This document shows positions 16,893 through 25,266 of a stretch of 64,000 nt of DNA, piece after piece. The stretch spans positions 590,608 to 654,607 of the forward strand of contig NZ_AWFH01000001.1 in the NCBI RefSeq assembly GCF_000682715.1. Reading direction: 5' to 3'. A model generated the notes under the pieces. It searched no databases, was not told where the DNA came from, and saw nothing but the letters and a program-made list of their open reading frames with translations. How positions within the stretch are numbered: the stretch's first letter is position 1; every line of letters begins with the position of its first letter. Origin of the DNA: Hyphomonas atlantica corrig. (GTDB lineage: Bacteria; Pseudomonadota; Alphaproteobacteria; Caulobacterales; Hyphomonadaceae). A program made the translations under genes and the position numbers.

Positions 16893-17192
16893 TTAGCGCG
16901 CTTCGGGGTCTTCGCCGCCATTCACGCGGGCGCGAAGCTCCTTGCCAGCCTTGAAGAACGGGACCGATTTCGCCGGCACTTCGACAGACTCACCCGTGCG
17001 GGGATTACGCCCCTTGCGGGCCTCTCGTTGCCGGACCGAGAATGCACCAAAGCCCCTCAGCTCGACACGATCCCCCCGTGCGAGCGCAGAGCCGATCTCG
17101 TCAAGAATAACATTGACCACCCGCTCCAGATCTTCCTGGCGCAGGTGACTGTATTCGACAGCGAGTTTTGCAATCAATTCGGACTTCAGCAT
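16893..17192 (-). CDS. ihfB: integration host factor, beta subunit
   Basis: 99 residues starting [17 protein letters not shown]. The HU/IHF fold is complete, with [17 protein letters not shown] and the DNA-minor-groove arm [24 protein letters not shown], including the intercalating Pro. The place directly after rpsA is the standard one for ihfB. The start is set by homology; Shine-Dalgarno is weak, and longer in-frame starts (to 17285) would run through the hairpin at 17212-17244. Confidence 0.94.
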   Translation of the reverse strand: MLKSELIAKLAVEYSHLRQEDLERVVNVILDEIGSALARGDRVELRGFGAFSVRQREARKGRNPRTGESVEVPAKSVPFFKAGKELRARVNGGEDPEAR

Positions 17193-17211
17193 GTCGTTGA
17201 TATTAAACGCA

Positions 17212-17244
17212 TTTGCGGCGGGAGCGCTAGGCCCCCGCCGCAAA
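17212..17244 (-). repeat. 11-bp inverted repeat between rpsA and ihfB
   Basis: TTTGCGGCGGG (17212-17222) and CCCGCCGCAAA (17234-17244) are perfect inverted copies around an 11-nt loop. The strong hairpin lies 20 nt upstream of the ihfB start and has no clean T-run, so it may be a processing or attenuation element more than a full terminator. Confidence 0.6.
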
Positions 17245-17266
17245 CATTTCATCAATTTTAGATTAT

Positions 17267-17285
17267 GATCCGACGGTCGGATCAA
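17267..17285. repeat. 9-bp palindrome directly after the rpsA stop
   Basis: TGATCCGAC (17267-17275) and GTCGGATCA (17277-17285) flank a single base. It begins 5 nt after the rpsA stop codon. It could be an rpsA terminator stem or a dyad for a regulator of ihfB. Confidence 0.5.
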
Positions 17286-17290
17286 TCACC

Positions 17291-19291
17291 TCAGCTGTCA
17301 GCCAGTTCAGCGGATTGAGCTTTCCACTCAGCGCCTTTTCCAGACGTGCCAACTTCCTCTTCGAGGGTCGCCAGCTGAGCGTCTGTCAGCGCAGCGATCT
17401 GCCAGAAATGGTAGATGCCAGCTTCGTTCAGCTTCTTCTCGAAGGCCGGTCCGACGCCTTTGATCTGCTTCAGATCGTCAGCATCGCCCTGGGCTGCGGA
17501 CAGGCGGCCATTCTCGTCGAGCGCAGACGCGTCGGCAGTTGCCTTGCCATCTGTGCTTGGCGGAGTTGGCGTAACCTTCTCGGAAGTTTCCTTGGCACCG
17601 CCGGACGAAGCCAGGGCTGCGCCGAGGATGTCGCCGAGCGACGCACCGGCGTCTGCCGATCCGTATTGTGCAACGGCTTCTGCCTCTTCCGCGATTTCGA
17701 GGGCCTTGATCGACAGGGATACGCGGCGGGACGAACGGTCCACCGAGATCACTTTTGCGTCGACCTTGTCGCCTACAGCGAAGCGTTCCGGACGCTGGTC
17801 CGCGCGATCACGGGACAGGTCAGAGCGACGGATGAAGGATTTCATCGCCGGGGAGCCGAATTCGACTTCGACACCGCCAGAGGTGACTTCCGTAACCGTA
17901 CAGGTGACGGTCGAACCGCGTTTCACGCCTGCACCGCCATCTGCCGGGGCCTCGATCGGGTCACCAGACAGTTGCTTGATGCCGAGCGAGATGCGCTCTT
18001 TGTCAACGTCAACGTCGAGGACTTTCGCCTTGACGATGTCGCCCTTGTTGAAGGCTTCGATGGCTTGCTCGCCGGATTTGTCCCAAGCGATGTCGTTGAT
18101 GTGCACCATGCCGTCGAGGTCCGGGCCGAGGCCAACGAACAGACCGAATTCGGTGATGCCACGAACTTCGCCTTCGATTTCCGTGCCGACCGGATGCTCT
18201 GCAAGGAAGGCGGTCCACGGGTTGTCCATGGTCTGCTTCAGGCCGAGCGAGATGCGGCGCTTCTCGGAATCGACGTCCAGGACTTCCACATCGACTTCCT
18301 GAGAGGTCGACAGGATCTTGCCCGGATGGACGTTTTTCTTGGTCCAACTCATTTCGGAAACGTGGATTAGGCCTTCGACACCATCTTCCAGCTCCACGAA
18401 GGCGCCGTAATCGGTGATGTTGGTGACCTGGCCCTTGAGGCGTGCGCCGACCGGATAGCGGACGTCGATGCCGTCCCACGGGTCGGAACCGAGTTGCTTC
18501 ATGCCAAGCGAAATACGCTGGGTTTCCGGGTTGATCTTGATGATCTGGACTTCAACTTCCTGACCAACTTCCACAACCTGGCTCGGATGGTTGATGCGCT
18601 TCCAGCTCATGTCCGTAACGTGCAGCAGGCCATCGATGCCGCCGAGATCAACGAACGCACCGTAATCGGTGATGTTCTTGACGATACCCTTGCGAACGTC
18701 GCCTTCCGCCATGTCGGAAACGATTTCTGCGCGCTGTTCGGCGCGGCTCTCTTCGAGGATGGCGCGGCGGGAAACAACGATGTTGCCACGTGCGCGGTCC
18801 AGCTTGAGGATCTGGAAGGGCTGAATTTCGCCCATGAGCGGACCTACGTCGCGAACCGGGCGGATGTCCACCTGGCTGCCCGGCAGGAACGCATTCACGC
18901 CGCCCAGGTCGACCGTGAAGCCACCTTTGACGCGGCCAGAAATTGCACCTTTGACGGGCTCTTCGGCGTTGAAGCTCTTCTCGAGCTTGATCCAACGCTC
19001 TTCGCGGCGAGCCTTGTCACGGGACAGGACAGCGTCGCCAAGGGCGTTTTCGATGCGATCAAGGTAGACATCGACGATGTCGCCGGGGGCCGGCTCCTTG
19101 TCTTCCATCGAGAATTCTTTGACCGGAATACGGCCTTCGGTCTTCAGACCGATATCAACCAGCACCGCGTCATTATCGATACGAATAACGGTTGCCGGGA
19201 TGACCTGACCTTCCTGCATTGCGCTGGCGGCCGTGGACGATTCGAACATCGCTGCGAAATCGTCGGTCGTTGGATTGAAACTATCAGACAT
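17291..19291 (-). CDS. rpsA: 30S ribosomal protein S1 with extra C-terminal helix-hairpin-helix domain
   Basis: 666 residues against the usual 550-570. Six S1 OB-fold repeats are visible at about 25-95, 110-180, 195-265, 280-350, 367-440 and 455-525, the third and fourth sharing [10 protein letters not shown] low-complexity linker follows (about 540-605), then a compact domain at 607-666 with [36 protein letters not shown] and a [13 protein letters not shown] end. That is a helix-hairpin-helix module. S1 brings mRNA to the small subunit. The start at 19291 has GAAGGA 6 nt before it. The tail is continuous with S1, with no sign of frameshift. Confidence 0.95.
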   Translation of the reverse strand: MSDSFNPTTDDFAAMFESSTAASAMQEGQVIPATVIRIDNDAVLVDIGLKTEGRIPVKEFSMEDKEPAPGDIVDVYLDRIENALGDAVLSRDKARREERWIKLEKSFNAEEPVKGAISGRVKGGFTVDLGGVNAFLPGSQVDIRPVRDVGPLMGEIQPFQILKLDRARGNIVVSRRAILEESRAEQRAEIVSDMAEGDVRKGIVKNITDYGAFVDLGGIDGLLHVTDMSWKRINHPSQVVEVGQEVEVQIIKINPETQRISLGMKQLGSDPWDGIDVRYPVGARLKGQVTNITDYGAFVELEDGVEGLIHVSEMSWTKKNVHPGKILSTSQEVDVEVLDVDSEKRRISLGLKQTMDNPWTAFLAEHPVGTEIEGEVRGITEFGLFVGLGPDLDGMVHINDIAWDKSGEQAIEAFNKGDIVKAKVLDVDVDKERISLGIKQLSGDPIEAPADGGAGVKRGSTVTCTVTEVTSGGVEVEFGSPAMKSFIRRSDLSRDRADQRPERFAVGDKVDAKVISVDRSSRRVSLSIKALEIAEEAEAVAQYGSADAGASLGDILGAALASSGGAKETSEKVTPTPPSTDGKATADASALDENGRLSAAQGDADDLKQIKGVGPAFEKKLNEAGIYHFWQIAALTDAQLATLEEEVGTSGKGAEWKAQSAELADS

Positions 19292-19440
19292 TTGGGTTCC
19301 TTCGGGCGGGTCGAACGGCTCAAGGCAGACGTGCACTATTGCAGCCTGCTCAGAACGACCCGAGAGCGTGGTCTCTTTGAATTTGAAGTGGTGCGGCCTG
19401 TTTGGATTTGAGGTGCCCCCAATTTGGAGGAGCAGCCCCT

Positions 19441-20079
19441 TCAGGCGCGGTTTCCACGGGCAATCGCTGCCTCAACAGCCGCAATCGCCTTTTCCACTGC
19501 GGCCTCTATAGTCAGGTCGCTTGTATCGATCAAGACAGCATCTGCCGCCATTTCCGCAGGGGCGTCCTTGCGGGACTGGTCTCGCTGGTCGCGCGCGCGC
19601 AACTGTTCGATGACTTCTTCGAGAGTCAGGTCACTTCCCTGCCCCTGCAATTCCTTCCAGCGCCGCTCTCCACGCACTTCAACGCGGGCATCCACCCAGA
19701 GCTTTGCATCGGCCTCCGGCGCAATCACTGTCCCGATGTCGCGGCCATCCAGAAGCGCCCCGATGGGCTGGGTGGCGAATGCCCGTTGCAGTTCGAACAA
19801 TGCCTGTCTTACATCCGGAATTGCGGCAACCACACTCGCTGCCTTGCCCGCGTCAGCCGTACGCAGATCCGCTTCGTCGAAGCTGGCAAGATCCAGATGG
19901 CGCGCAACATGAGCGACTGCGTCCGGGTCCGTGAGATCGACGCCAGCGCGAAGCGCGGCGACGCCCGTCGCCCGGTACAGCCGTCCGGTATCCATGTGCG
20001 GCAAACCGTAATGAGCCGACAGACGCTTGGAAATAGTGCCCTTGCCTGAAGCGGTAGTTCCATCAATCGCAATAATCAT
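19441..20079 (-). CDS. cmk: cytidylate kinase
   Basis: 212 residues. P-loop IDGTTASGKGT (residues 5-15), CMP-binding region MDTGRLYRATG, LDGRDIGTVIAPEADAKLWV, and the lid RDQRDQSRKDAP. It phosphorylates CMP and dCMP. It lies directly upstream of rpsA, 149 nt away, as in most Proteobacteria. In this window an Old Yellow Enzyme gene separates it from aroA. Confidence 0.95.
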   Translation of the reverse strand: MIIAIDGTTASGKGTISKRLSAHYGLPHMDTGRLYRATGVAALRAGVDLTDPDAVAHVARHLDLASFDEADLRTADAGKAASVVAAIPDVRQALFELQRAFATQPIGALLDGRDIGTVIAPEADAKLWVDARVEVRGERRWKELQGQGSDLTLEEVIEQLRARDQRDQSRKDAPAEMAADAVLIDTSDLTIEAAVEKAIAAVEAAIARGNRA

Positions 20080-20112
20080 GGGGGCGGGAAGTGAGCGATC
20101 CCGCCAGTCAAG

Positions 20113-21207
20113 TCAAGCAGGCTCAGCCGCTGGCGCTTCCACAAAGCCTTTCCAACCGCTCATATAGTCAATGAAGCTTTCCCCAAGCCCCTCGCGGCGG
20201 AGATGATCACGTGACACCGGAAGCGTTGCAGGCTCAAAATCCGGATCCGCGGCGACTTTCTCTGGAAAGTCATGATGCAGGATCGCGCCGCGACCAATCA
20301 CGACGAAATCCAGTCCTGCCTCTATCGCTGCGTGACATTTCGCGCCGGTCAGCAGCTTTCCAGCTGCGCCAAGGCGAACATTTCCGCGCGGCAAATCCGT
20401 GAACCAGTCCACAAGACGGCGCTCCTGATACGCCTCGTCAGCCGGCATCTTGAAGACATCCCACAAGGACATGTCGAGATAATCGATCTTTCCATCTGCC
20501 ATCACGCGGCGCGCCACTTCGCGCACCTCGCCGAGATCCATACCGAACCGCTCCGGCGACAGGCGCAGGCCCAACGAGAAATTCTCACCGCAAGCGGCGC
20601 GGATGCCATCAATAATCTCGAAGGTGAGCCGGGCACGATTATCCAGGCTGCCGCCATAGGCGTCATCGCGCTTGTTGATCTCGGCGCTCAGGAACTGGCA
20701 CAGCAGGTACCCGTGGGCACCATGCACCTCAACGCCGTGGAACCCAGCAGCTTCACAGCGCACAGCCGCCGCAATGAAATCATCGCGAACTTTCTCGACC
20801 TCAGCGAGGGTCATCGCCCGAGCATCGAACTCTTCATTGTCCGACGGACAAACCGGCTTGCCCTCAATCAGATCGTGCGGCGTGCGCATACCTGCATGGT
20901 GAAGCTGGACGACCGAGTGACTGCCTTCCGCGCTAATCCTGGCCGCAAGCTCCCGCAGGCCGGGAAGGTGGGCGTCATCAAAACATCCAAGCTGGCCCGG
21001 AAAGCCGATTCCGTGCGGATCAATCTGGGCCGCTGCGGTCATGGTCAGACCAAAGCCGCCCTCAGCCCGCATGGAGAGCCAGCGGATCTCGTCTGCACTG
21101 AGCGTGCCGTCGGCATGGCTCTGCTGGTTGGTGAGAGGAGCAAGTACGAAACGGTTCTTGAGGGCAGGCCCCAGAGAAAACGCGAGGGGAGAAGTCAGAT
21201 CAGTCAT
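20113..21207 (-). CDS. NADH:flavin oxidoreductase, Old Yellow Enzyme family
   Basis: 364 residues forming an FMN-binding TIM barrel. Family markers: RFVLAPLTNQQS at the N-terminus, QLHHAGMR (the first His of the substrate pair), GVEVHGAHGYLLCQFLS, NKRDDAYGGSLDNRARL and VIGRGAILHHDFPEKV. It should reduce activated C=C bonds such as enones or nitroesters with NAD(P)H. Native substrate unknown. Start 21207 (MTDLTSP) is preferred to GTG 21216. It sits between aroA and cmk, which are usually neighbours, so it has been inserted in an otherwise conserved cluster. Confidence 0.88.
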   Translation of the reverse strand: MTDLTSPLAFSLGPALKNRFVLAPLTNQQSHADGTLSADEIRWLSMRAEGGFGLTMTAAAQIDPHGIGFPGQLGCFDDAHLPGLRELAARISAEGSHSVVQLHHAGMRTPHDLIEGKPVCPSDNEEFDARAMTLAEVEKVRDDFIAAAVRCEAAGFHGVEVHGAHGYLLCQFLSAEINKRDDAYGGSLDNRARLTFEIIDGIRAACGENFSLGLRLSPERFGMDLGEVREVARRVMADGKIDYLDMSLWDVFKMPADEAYQERRLVDWFTDLPRGNVRLGAAGKLLTGAKCHAAIEAGLDFVVIGRGAILHHDFPEKVAADPDFEPATLPVSRDHLRREGLGESFIDYMSGWKGFVEAPAAEPA

Positions 21208-21259
21208 GACCCGCACTTTGCCGCCCCGCGCTCTCTCGTCAATTTTGACCTAGCGGAAA

Positions 21260-22582
21260 TCAGCCTTCCGAAATATCCGCGCCAAGCTCTGCCATGTGAC
21301 TGAGGAAGTCCGGATAGCTGGTCGCGATCATGGAGATATCGTCCACGCTGACCGGGTTCTGTGAGGCTGTGCCCATGACCAGCGCGCTCATGGCGATCCG
21401 ATGGTCGTGCCGCGTTTCCACAAGGCCACCCCCTGGCGGAGGGCCACCACAGCCCTGAACGGCAAATCCATCCGGGCGCTCTTCGGCGTCAACGCCATTG
21501 GCCCGCAGCATGGCGACCACAGCGCCAATGCGGTCGGATTCCTTTACGCGCAATTCCTCCGCGCCGGTAACAACCGTCTCACCTTCAGCAAAGGCAGCCA
21601 GCACACCAAGGATCGGGAATTCGTCGATCATTGAAGGGACCAGACGCTCAGGCACGGGTTTTCCGCTCAATTGCGCTGATCCGGCATGCACATTGATCAG
21701 CCGCTCCCCTGCCGCATCGCCCATCTCTTCTGCGCCCAGATGTGCGCCCATCAGGTTGACCACATCATAGAAACCCGACCGGGTCGAATTGGACATGATG
21801 CCCTCGACCATGACGTCCCCTTGCGGTGACAGAATGCCCGCCGCGACAAGAAATGCTGCGGAGGAGGGATCGCCGGGGATGGCAGCGTCAATCGCAGTCA
21901 GCTTTTGCCCACCTTCCAGGGACACGCGAACGCCTTCGGCCCCCAACCGCTCTGTTCCCACAGTGACACCAAATCCGCGCAGCATGCGTTCCGTATGGTC
22001 TCGGGTCTGACGAGCCTCTTCAACAATCGTTGTGCCATCTGCGTTCAGGCCCGCAAGCAACACGGCCGATTTCACCTGAGCAGATGCGACCGGCGGTACA
22101 TAGGTGATCGCCTTCAGGCTTTCTGTGCCAACAATTGCGAAGGGCAACTGGCCATCCGGTCCTGCCGTATCGAGCCCGCGCATCATGCGCAGCGGTTTCA
22201 GGATCCGATTCATCGGGCGTGAGCGAAGGCTTTCGTCTCCGGTCATCTCGACATTGATGGGATAGCCAGACACCAGGCCCATCATCAGGCGAGAGCCTGT
22301 GCCTGAATTGCCGAAGTCGAGATCTTTTTCCGGCTGGCTCAGTCCTTTTTCGCCCACACCGATCACTTCCCATGCACCGGGGCCAGTCTGCTTTACAGTC
22401 GCGCCGAGCGCTTCCATGGCCCAGCCTGTACGCAGGACATCTTCGCCTTCGAGAAGGCCGGTAAATCGGCTGGTTCCTGCTGCAAGTCCGCCAAAGATGA
22501 GGGCACGATGTGAACAAGATTTGTCACCCGGCGCGCGGATGTTGCCTTTGAGAGCTTTAACGGGTCGGCTGGTCCAGACCAT
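21260..22582 (-). CDS. aroA: 5-enolpyruvylshikimate-3-phosphate synthase
   Basis: 440 residues from the ATG at 22582 (a GTG at 22612 is also possible). Markers: RAPGDKSCSHRALIFGGLA, LLEGEDVLRTGWAMEALGA, DFGNSGTGSRLMMG, SAQVKSAVLLAGLN, PGDPSSAAF, RLVPSMIDEFPIL, ELRVKESDRI and DHRIAMS. The overall pattern is that of class II enzymes such as Agrobacterium CP4. However, the residue at the CP4 Ala100 position is Gly (G94, codon at 22301-22303), as in class I enzymes. It joins shikimate-3-phosphate and PEP for aromatic amino acid synthesis. Confidence 0.95.
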   Translation of the reverse strand: MVWTSRPVKALKGNIRAPGDKSCSHRALIFGGLAAGTSRFTGLLEGEDVLRTGWAMEALGATVKQTGPGAWEVIGVGEKGLSQPEKDLDFGNSGTGSRLMMGLVSGYPINVEMTGDESLRSRPMNRILKPLRMMRGLDTAGPDGQLPFAIVGTESLKAITYVPPVASAQVKSAVLLAGLNADGTTIVEEARQTRDHTERMLRGFGVTVGTERLGAEGVRVSLEGGQKLTAIDAAIPGDPSSAAFLVAAGILSPQGDVMVEGIMSNSTRSGFYDVVNLMGAHLGAEEMGDAAGERLINVHAGSAQLSGKPVPERLVPSMIDEFPILGVLAAFAEGETVVTGAEELRVKESDRIGAVVAMLRANGVDAEERPDGFAVQGCGGPPPGGGLVETRHDHRIAMSALVMGTASQNPVSVDDISMIATSYPDFLSHMAELGADISEG

Positions 22583-22700
22583 TTCAGGTACATTCCCTGC
22601 TTGATTGATCACGTGAAATGGGGCTTTGACAGCGTGCGGCGTTCATGGCAAGCGCCCGCCCATATCAAAATCAGAGAAGACCATAAGGAGGCTGTCTCCC

Positions 22701-23213
22701 GTGTCGAAAGACAAACTTGGAACCAAACAGGTCTGCCCTTCCTGCGAGGCACGCTTCTACGACCTGAACAAGCGCCCCTGCGTCTGCCCGAAATGCGGCG
22801 AGGAATTTGATCCGGAAGACGAAGTCATCCGCACCACCATCACCAAGGTAAAAGCCAAGGCCGCAAAGGCCGCGGTCAAGACCGAGGATGATGATGAAGA
22901 TGACGACGAAGAGGATGCCGCCGCCCGCACCAATGACGACATTGATGATGAGGACGACGAATCCGACGAGGAAGAAGCCAAGGAACTTGGTGGCGACGAG
23001 GAAGAAGTTATCCTCGAAGGTTCGTCCGATGAGGACGAAGACGGCGATACGCCAGCGAAAGTCCCGGCCGGATTCAATGAAGACGGCGTGGATGACGATG
23101 ATGATGACGACATCCTGCTGGATGACGATGATGACACTGACTTCGAAATCGATGCAGACGCCGACGATGACGACGACGATCTGACTCTCGATGATGAGGA
23201 AGATGAAAAATAG
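22701..23213 (+). CDS. TIGR02300-family zinc-ribbon protein with long acidic tail
   Basis: 170 residues from the GTG at 22701, which has AAGGAG 10 nt upstream. The N-terminus has a C4 zinc ribbon: CPSCEARFYDLNKRPCVCPKCG. After a short basic stretch (KAKAAKAAVK) the remaining 110 residues are mostly Asp and Glu in runs, with little else. This is the TIGR02300 family, found only in Alphaproteobacteria and of unknown function. The tRNA-Ala gene begins 46 nt after its stop. The Asp/Glu run is real coding sequence, since the GTG frame is open throughout and the family shares it. Confidence 0.9.
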   Translation: MSKDKLGTKQVCPSCEARFYDLNKRPCVCPKCGEEFDPEDEVIRTTITKVKAKAAKAAVKTEDDDEDDDEEDAAARTNDDIDDEDDESDEEEAKELGGDEEEVILEGSSDEDEDGDTPAKVPAGFNEDGVDDDDDDDILLDDDDDTDFEIDADADDDDDDLTLDDEEDEK

Positions 23214-23259
23214 ACTTGAAACCCGGAAGCGGCGGATGTAACTGCGTCGCTTCCGGTTC

Positions 23260-23338
<79 letters not shown>

Positions 23339-23454
23339 CCTGCACATTCAACGAATTTCTGTCGTTATCGTCATTCCTGAACCTTGCCTGAATACACGCG
23401 CCATCTGGTGCACATAAACGTGACTATGTGCCCCGAAGATGCCCCAATCCGGTC

Positions 23455-23482
23455 CTTGAACCGGAACCTTTGTTCCCCACCT
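23455..23482 (+). promoter_or_regulatory. heat-shock (RpoH-like) promoter upstream of DUF1150
   Basis: CTTGAA (23455-23460), a 14-nt spacer, then CCCCACCT (23475-23482) closely follow the sigma-32 consensus (CTTGAA, 13-17 nt, CCCCATnT). Transcription would start near 23489, about 65 nt before the ATG at 23556. The following gene family is commonly encoded with small heat-shock proteins, which supports the call. Confidence 0.55.
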
Positions 23483-23555
23483 TTATTATGAACAGTGGAA
23501 CACATGCTTCCCGCGTTCGGCATGTCTGTCTCTTGTGACGGAAAGGATTGGAACG

Positions 23556-23795
23556 ATGACTACAGACCTGAAAACGAACCCGTTTGAAAGCGACGCCTTC
23601 GTGTATATCCGCCATCTTGATGCCGGAGAGCTTTCGGGAATTCTTCCCGAGAATGCGATTGATCAGATCGACGAACCCGACGATTTGTTCGTTGTGGCGT
23701 CGGTCGACGGCGTGCGCCTGGCTGTGGTACAAGGCCGCGAAGCCGCCTTTGCCGCTGCCCGGTCTCACGATCTGAAGCCGCTCAGCGTACACTGA
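23556..23795 (+). CDS. DUF1150-family protein
   Basis: 79 residues from the ATG at 23556 (GGAAAGGA about 8 nt before it). The domain spans the whole protein: FVYIRHLDAGEL, then VASVDGVRLAVVQGREAAFAAARSHDLKPLSVH. DUF1150 is restricted to Alphaproteobacteria and is usually adjacent to an Hsp20 gene; no Hsp20 is next to it here. The likely sigma-32 promoter at 23455-23482 suggests it still belongs to the heat-shock regulon. Function unknown. Confidence 0.85.
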   Translation: MTTDLKTNPFESDAFVYIRHLDAGELSGILPENAIDQIDEPDDLFVVASVDGVRLAVVQGREAAFAAARSHDLKPLSVH

Positions 23796-23820
23796 TACGC
23801 TTTCAAACAGGCCCCATTGG

Positions 23821-23855
23821 AAATCCCCTTCGAACTCGGTTCGGAGGGGTTTTTT
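23821..23855 (+). terminator. Rho-independent terminator of the DUF1150 gene
   Basis: A stem of about 14 bp with two G-T pairs (23821-23834 with 23840-23853), loop CTCGG, overlapping and followed by a run of T at 23850-23855. Confidence 0.88.
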
Positions 23856-23958
23856 CTGATCCAGCTTGTTGCGCCTGCAGGAACCAGCCATCCGGCCTTG
23901 CCCTTGGGGGGGCGCAGGCATAGGGTGCGCGCGTTTTCACCCCCCGGACCCCCACATT

Positions 23959-25185
23959 ATGCCCGACACACACACATCCGACCTGCCCGTGACCCTGGAC
24001 GATATCAAAGCTGCCGCTGAAGTGCTGGATGGCCAGATCGTTCATACGCCGATGAACAAGTCACGGACGCTGTCGAGCATTACGGGCGCAGAAGTCTGGG
24101 TGAAGTTCGAGAACCAGCAATTTACCGCTGCGTTCAAGGAACGCGGCGCTTTGAACCGGCTGTCGAAACTGACGGATGACCAGAAGAAGCGCGGGGTTAT
24201 CGCCGCTTCCGCCGGCAACCATTCGCAGGGCGTCGCCTACCATGCGCGCCGCCTTGGCATTCCGGCCACGATCGTGATGGCCAAGACCACCCCTTTCAGC
24301 AAGGTCGAGCATACCCGCAGTCACGGCGCACGTGTCCTGTTGGAAGGGCTGATCTTCGACGAAGCCAAGAGCTATGCGATGGAAGTGTGTGAGCGGGACA
24401 ATCTCACCTTCCTGCACCCGTTCGACGATCCTGACATCATCGCCGGGCAAGGTACGATTGCGCTGGAAATGCTGGAGGCCAATCCAGAGCTCGACACGCT
24501 GGTCGTGCCGATTGGTGGTGGCGGCCTGATCAGCGGCATCGCGATTGCGGCCAAGACCCTGAAGCCTGAAATCAAGATCATTGGCGTCGAGGCGGCAATG
24601 TATCCCTGCATGCACGCCGCCCTGCGCGGTGAAACACCAAAAACCGGCGGTGCAACAATCGCTGAGGGCATTGCCGTGAAAGAGGCGGGGGAGCTGACCC
24701 GCCAGATTTGCGCTGAGCTGGTTGATGACATCGTCCTGGTAGAGGAAGAGCATCTGGAGCGCGCCATCACGCTATATGCGGAGGTCGAGAAAACCATCGC
24801 CGAAGGCGCGGGTGCAGCTGGGCTTGCTGCCCTTCTGGCACATCCCTCGCGCTTTCAGGGCCGCAATGTCGGCCTTGTCCTGTGTGGCGGCAACATCGAT
24901 ACGCGCTTGCTATCTTCAGTGCTCACACGGGCACTTGTTCGCGAAAACCGCCTGACCTCCATCCGTATTATCGGCGATGATCGGCCCGGCCTCCTGGCGC
25001 TTGTTTCCAAGATCATCGGCGATCAGGGCGCCAACATCATGGAAGTCGCCCACAATCGCATCGCGCTGGATGTACCCGCAAAAGGCGCAGAATTCGATAT
25101 TCTGATCGAAACGCGCGATGCCCAGCACACACAGGAAGTCATCGATGCACTCGCCCAAGCTGGCTATCCGCCACGCTCACTCTGA
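23959..25185 (+). CDS. ilvA: threonine ammonia-lyase (threonine dehydratase) with C-terminal ACT domain
   Basis: 408 residues. PLP-binding Lys is in FENQQFTAAFKERGALN (about residue 58); the phosphate loop is VVPIGGGGLISGIA; SAGNHSQGVAYHA is the substrate loop. The last 75 residues (IRIIGDDRPGLLALVSKIIGD) form one ACT domain of the type found in catabolic-like (TdcB/IlvA-short) enzymes. It deaminates threonine (and serine) to 2-oxobutanoate, the first step to isoleucine. Start at 23959 is set by homology; the upstream in-frame ATG at 23866 adds Pro/Gly-rich residues foreign to the family. Confidence 0.92.
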   Translation: MPDTHTSDLPVTLDDIKAAAEVLDGQIVHTPMNKSRTLSSITGAEVWVKFENQQFTAAFKERGALNRLSKLTDDQKKRGVIAASAGNHSQGVAYHARRLGIPATIVMAKTTPFSKVEHTRSHGARVLLEGLIFDEAKSYAMEVCERDNLTFLHPFDDPDIIAGQGTIALEMLEANPELDTLVVPIGGGGLISGIAIAAKTLKPEIKIIGVEAAMYPCMHAALRGETPKTGGATIAEGIAVKEAGELTRQICAELVDDIVLVEEEHLERAITLYAEVEKTIAEGAGAAGLAALLAHPSRFQGRNVGLVLCGGNIDTRLLSSVLTRALVRENRLTSIRIIGDDRPGLLALVSKIIGDQGANIMEVAHNRIALDVPAKGAEFDILIETRDAQHTQEVIDALAQAGYPPRSL

Positions 25186-25266
25186 CCGCTGCGTCAGCTG
25201 CCGAGGTGACTTTGCTGCTTGTCCTGCTTAAACGAGACTGATCCCACCTGATCACTGGAGAGACAC

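Noticed and set aside
22888..23210. Repetitive GATGAC-type DNA as a repeat array
   Set aside because: The periodicity follows Asp/Glu codons of an open reading frame; units are irregular and there are no spacers, so it is neither a CRISPR array nor a true tandem repeat.
23497..23517. GGAAC followed by CGTT near DUF1150
   Set aside because: The spacer is only 12 nt, too short for an EcfG promoter (16-17 needed); the sigma-32-like site upstream fits better.
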